Source: a bacterium (GTDB taxonomy: Bacteria; Bacillota; Clostridia; Christensenellales; CAG-138). From it: a stretch of 25,911 nucleotides of DNA. The stretch lies in assembly GCA_029218485.1 (NCBI GenBank), contig JAQXRK010000046.1, forward strand, positions 1 to 25,911, given 5' to 3'. A model generated the notes under the pieces. That model did no database searches. It saw nothing but the letters and a program-made list of their open reading frames with translations, and was not told where the DNA came from. Both the position numbers and the translations under genes were made by a program. Positions 24,876 through 25,911 of the stretch are shown here, piece by piece (the first letter of the stretch is position 1; each line of letters starts with the position of its first letter).

Positions 24876-25911
24876 ATGGAGAAGGTCGATCCTCGCATGC
24901 AAAAGGTAAAGGAACTGCTCGAGGCCGGAAAGTCGAAGGGCATCCTTACCTATAAGGAGATCATGGATGCGCTGGAGGAGTTGGAGCTCGATCAGGAGCA
25001 GGTCGAGAAGATCTATGAGCACCTCGAGGAAATGAATATCGACGTGGTGGAAGAGGTCGAGGTTCCCGAGGATATCAACGAGGAGATTGCGGAAATCGAA
25101 TCGACGCTCGCTGCGGTCGAGGGCGTCAACATCGACGACCCGGTGCGCATGTACCTGAAGGAAATCGGCAAGGTTCCGCTGCTCACTGCGAACGAAGAGG
25201 TCGAGATTGCACAGCGCATGGCCGAGGGAGATCCAGAGGCGAAGCATCAGTTGGCGGAGGCCAACCTGCGCCTTGTCGTGTCGATTGCCAAGCGGTATGT
25301 CGGCCGCGGCATGCTGTTCCTCGACTTGATTCAGGAGGGCAATCTGGGCCTGATTAAGGCGGTCGAAAAATTCGATTATCGAAAGGGCTATAAGTTCTCG
25401 ACCTATGCCACCTGGTGGATCCGGCAGGCGATTACGCGTGCCATTGCGGATCAGGCGCGTACGATCCGTATTCCGGTACATATGGTGGAGACCATCAACA
25501 AGCTCATCCGCGTCAATCGCCAGTTGGTACAGGAATATGGCCGCGATCCGCGCCCGGATGAAATCGCAAAGGAAATGGGGATCTCGGAGGATAAGGTTCG
25601 CGAGATCATCAAGATTGCGCAGGAGCCCGTTTCTCTGGAAACACCGATCGGCGAAGAGGACGATAGCCATCTCGGCGATTTCATTGAGGACCAGGATGCA
25701 CCCGCACCCGCCGAAGCGGTAGCGGTGACGCTGCTCAAGGAGCAGCTGATGGATGTGCTCAATTCGCTCACCCCGCGGGAAGCCAAGGTTCTGCGTCTGC
25801 GCTATGGCCTGGACGATGGGAAAGCGCGCACACTTGAGGAGGTCGGCAAGGAGTTTAATGTCACGCGGGAACGCATTCGCCAGATCGAAGCGAAGGCGCT
25901 CAGAAAACTCC
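24876..25911 (+). CDS. rpoD: Primary sigma factor RpoD/SigA (3' end cut by the window)
   Basis: The reading frame starts at ATG 24876 with AAGGAG about 11 bases upstream and runs 345 codons to the window edge without a stop. A short region 1.1-like N-terminus (about 1-85) precedes region 1.2 (DDPVRMYLKEIGKVPLL). Region 2 has LRLVVSIAKRYVGRGM, FLDLIQEGNLGLIKAVEKFDY and KFSTYATWWIRQAI, with TRAIADQARTIRIPVHM next. Region 3 is followed by region 4 with VLRLRYGLDD and the helix-turn-helix TLEEVGKEFNVTRERIRQIEAKALRKL. It directs vegetative transcription and would read the promoters noted above. Only a few C-terminal residues are likely missing. Confidence 0.97.
   Translation, partial: MEKVDPRMQKVKELLEAGKSKGILTYKEIMDALEELELDQEQVEKIYEHLEEMNIDVVEEVEVPEDINEEIAEIESTLAAVEGVNIDDPVRMYLKEIGKVPLLTANEEVEIAQRMAEGDPEAKHQLAEANLRLVVSIAKRYVGRGMLFLDLIQEGNLGLIKAVEKFDYRKGYKFSTYATWWIRQAITRAIADQARTIRIPVHMVETINKLIRVNRQLVQEYGRDPRPDEIAKEMGISEDKVREIIKIAQEPVSLETPIGEEDDSHLGDFIEDQDAPAPAEAVAVTLLKEQLMDVLNSLTPREAKVLRLRYGLDDGKARTLEEVGKEFNVTRERIRQIEAKALRKL

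Overview
This is a fully one-directional 25.9 kb stretch of bacterial chromosome with every convincing gene on the + strand. It looks like a member of the Bacillota, most likely a clostridial lineage of moderately high GC (roughly 55-60% by eye). The evidence is strong AGGAGG-type ribosome sites, the Firmicutes-type cluster comM-dprA-topA-trmFO-hslV-hslU, RNase J, a YlbF-family protein, a CD1247-type protein, and a sporulation sigma factor of the SigK type. The last of these suggests a spore former. Ribosomal RNA, tRNA, CRISPR, phage and insertion-sequence signatures were not seen.

Layout. (1) Positions 1-431: the tail of rnhB, translationally coupled to yraN. (2) 432-4933: a good vegetative promoter, then a very large membrane glycosyltransferase with two GT-C halves and extracytoplasmic beta-domains, overlapping a GtrA-type small membrane protein. 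This pair sits inside an otherwise housekeeping cluster. (3) 4938-11051: comM, dprA, topA and trmFO, tightly packed with overlaps and ending in a hairpin terminator. (4) 11076-17105: hslV-hslU, a putative SleB-like lipoprotein hydrolase, RNase J, a YlbF-family protein and mltG, closed by a strong terminator. The xerC and codY genes that flank hslVU in Bacillus are absent. (5) 17106-18097: an unexplained leader of about 300 bp, then an uninterrupted sigK with a hydrophobic pro-sequence. (6) 18112-21876: a DUF1846 gene with a promoter so close that its mRNA may be leaderless; then an Xaa-Pro peptidase with its own promoter, efp, and an acidic cysteine-rich CD1247-type protein, closed by a perfect terminator. 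(7) 22025-25911: dgt, dnaG and rpoD, the last cut by the window edge.

Most of the window is core metabolism of DNA (topology, uptake and processing, replication priming, dNTP pool), RNA (decay, tRNA methylation, two sigma factors), protein turnover (HslUV, peptidase), EF-P-assisted translation and cell-wall remodelling (MltG, SleB-like). The parts that merit a second look are the GT-C fusion plus GtrA, the sigK leader, the possible leaderless DUF1846 mRNA, and the cysteine-rich tail of the CD1247-type protein. I do not see a convincing wholly new defence or mobile system; the GT-C/GtrA module is the best candidate for an under-described system.
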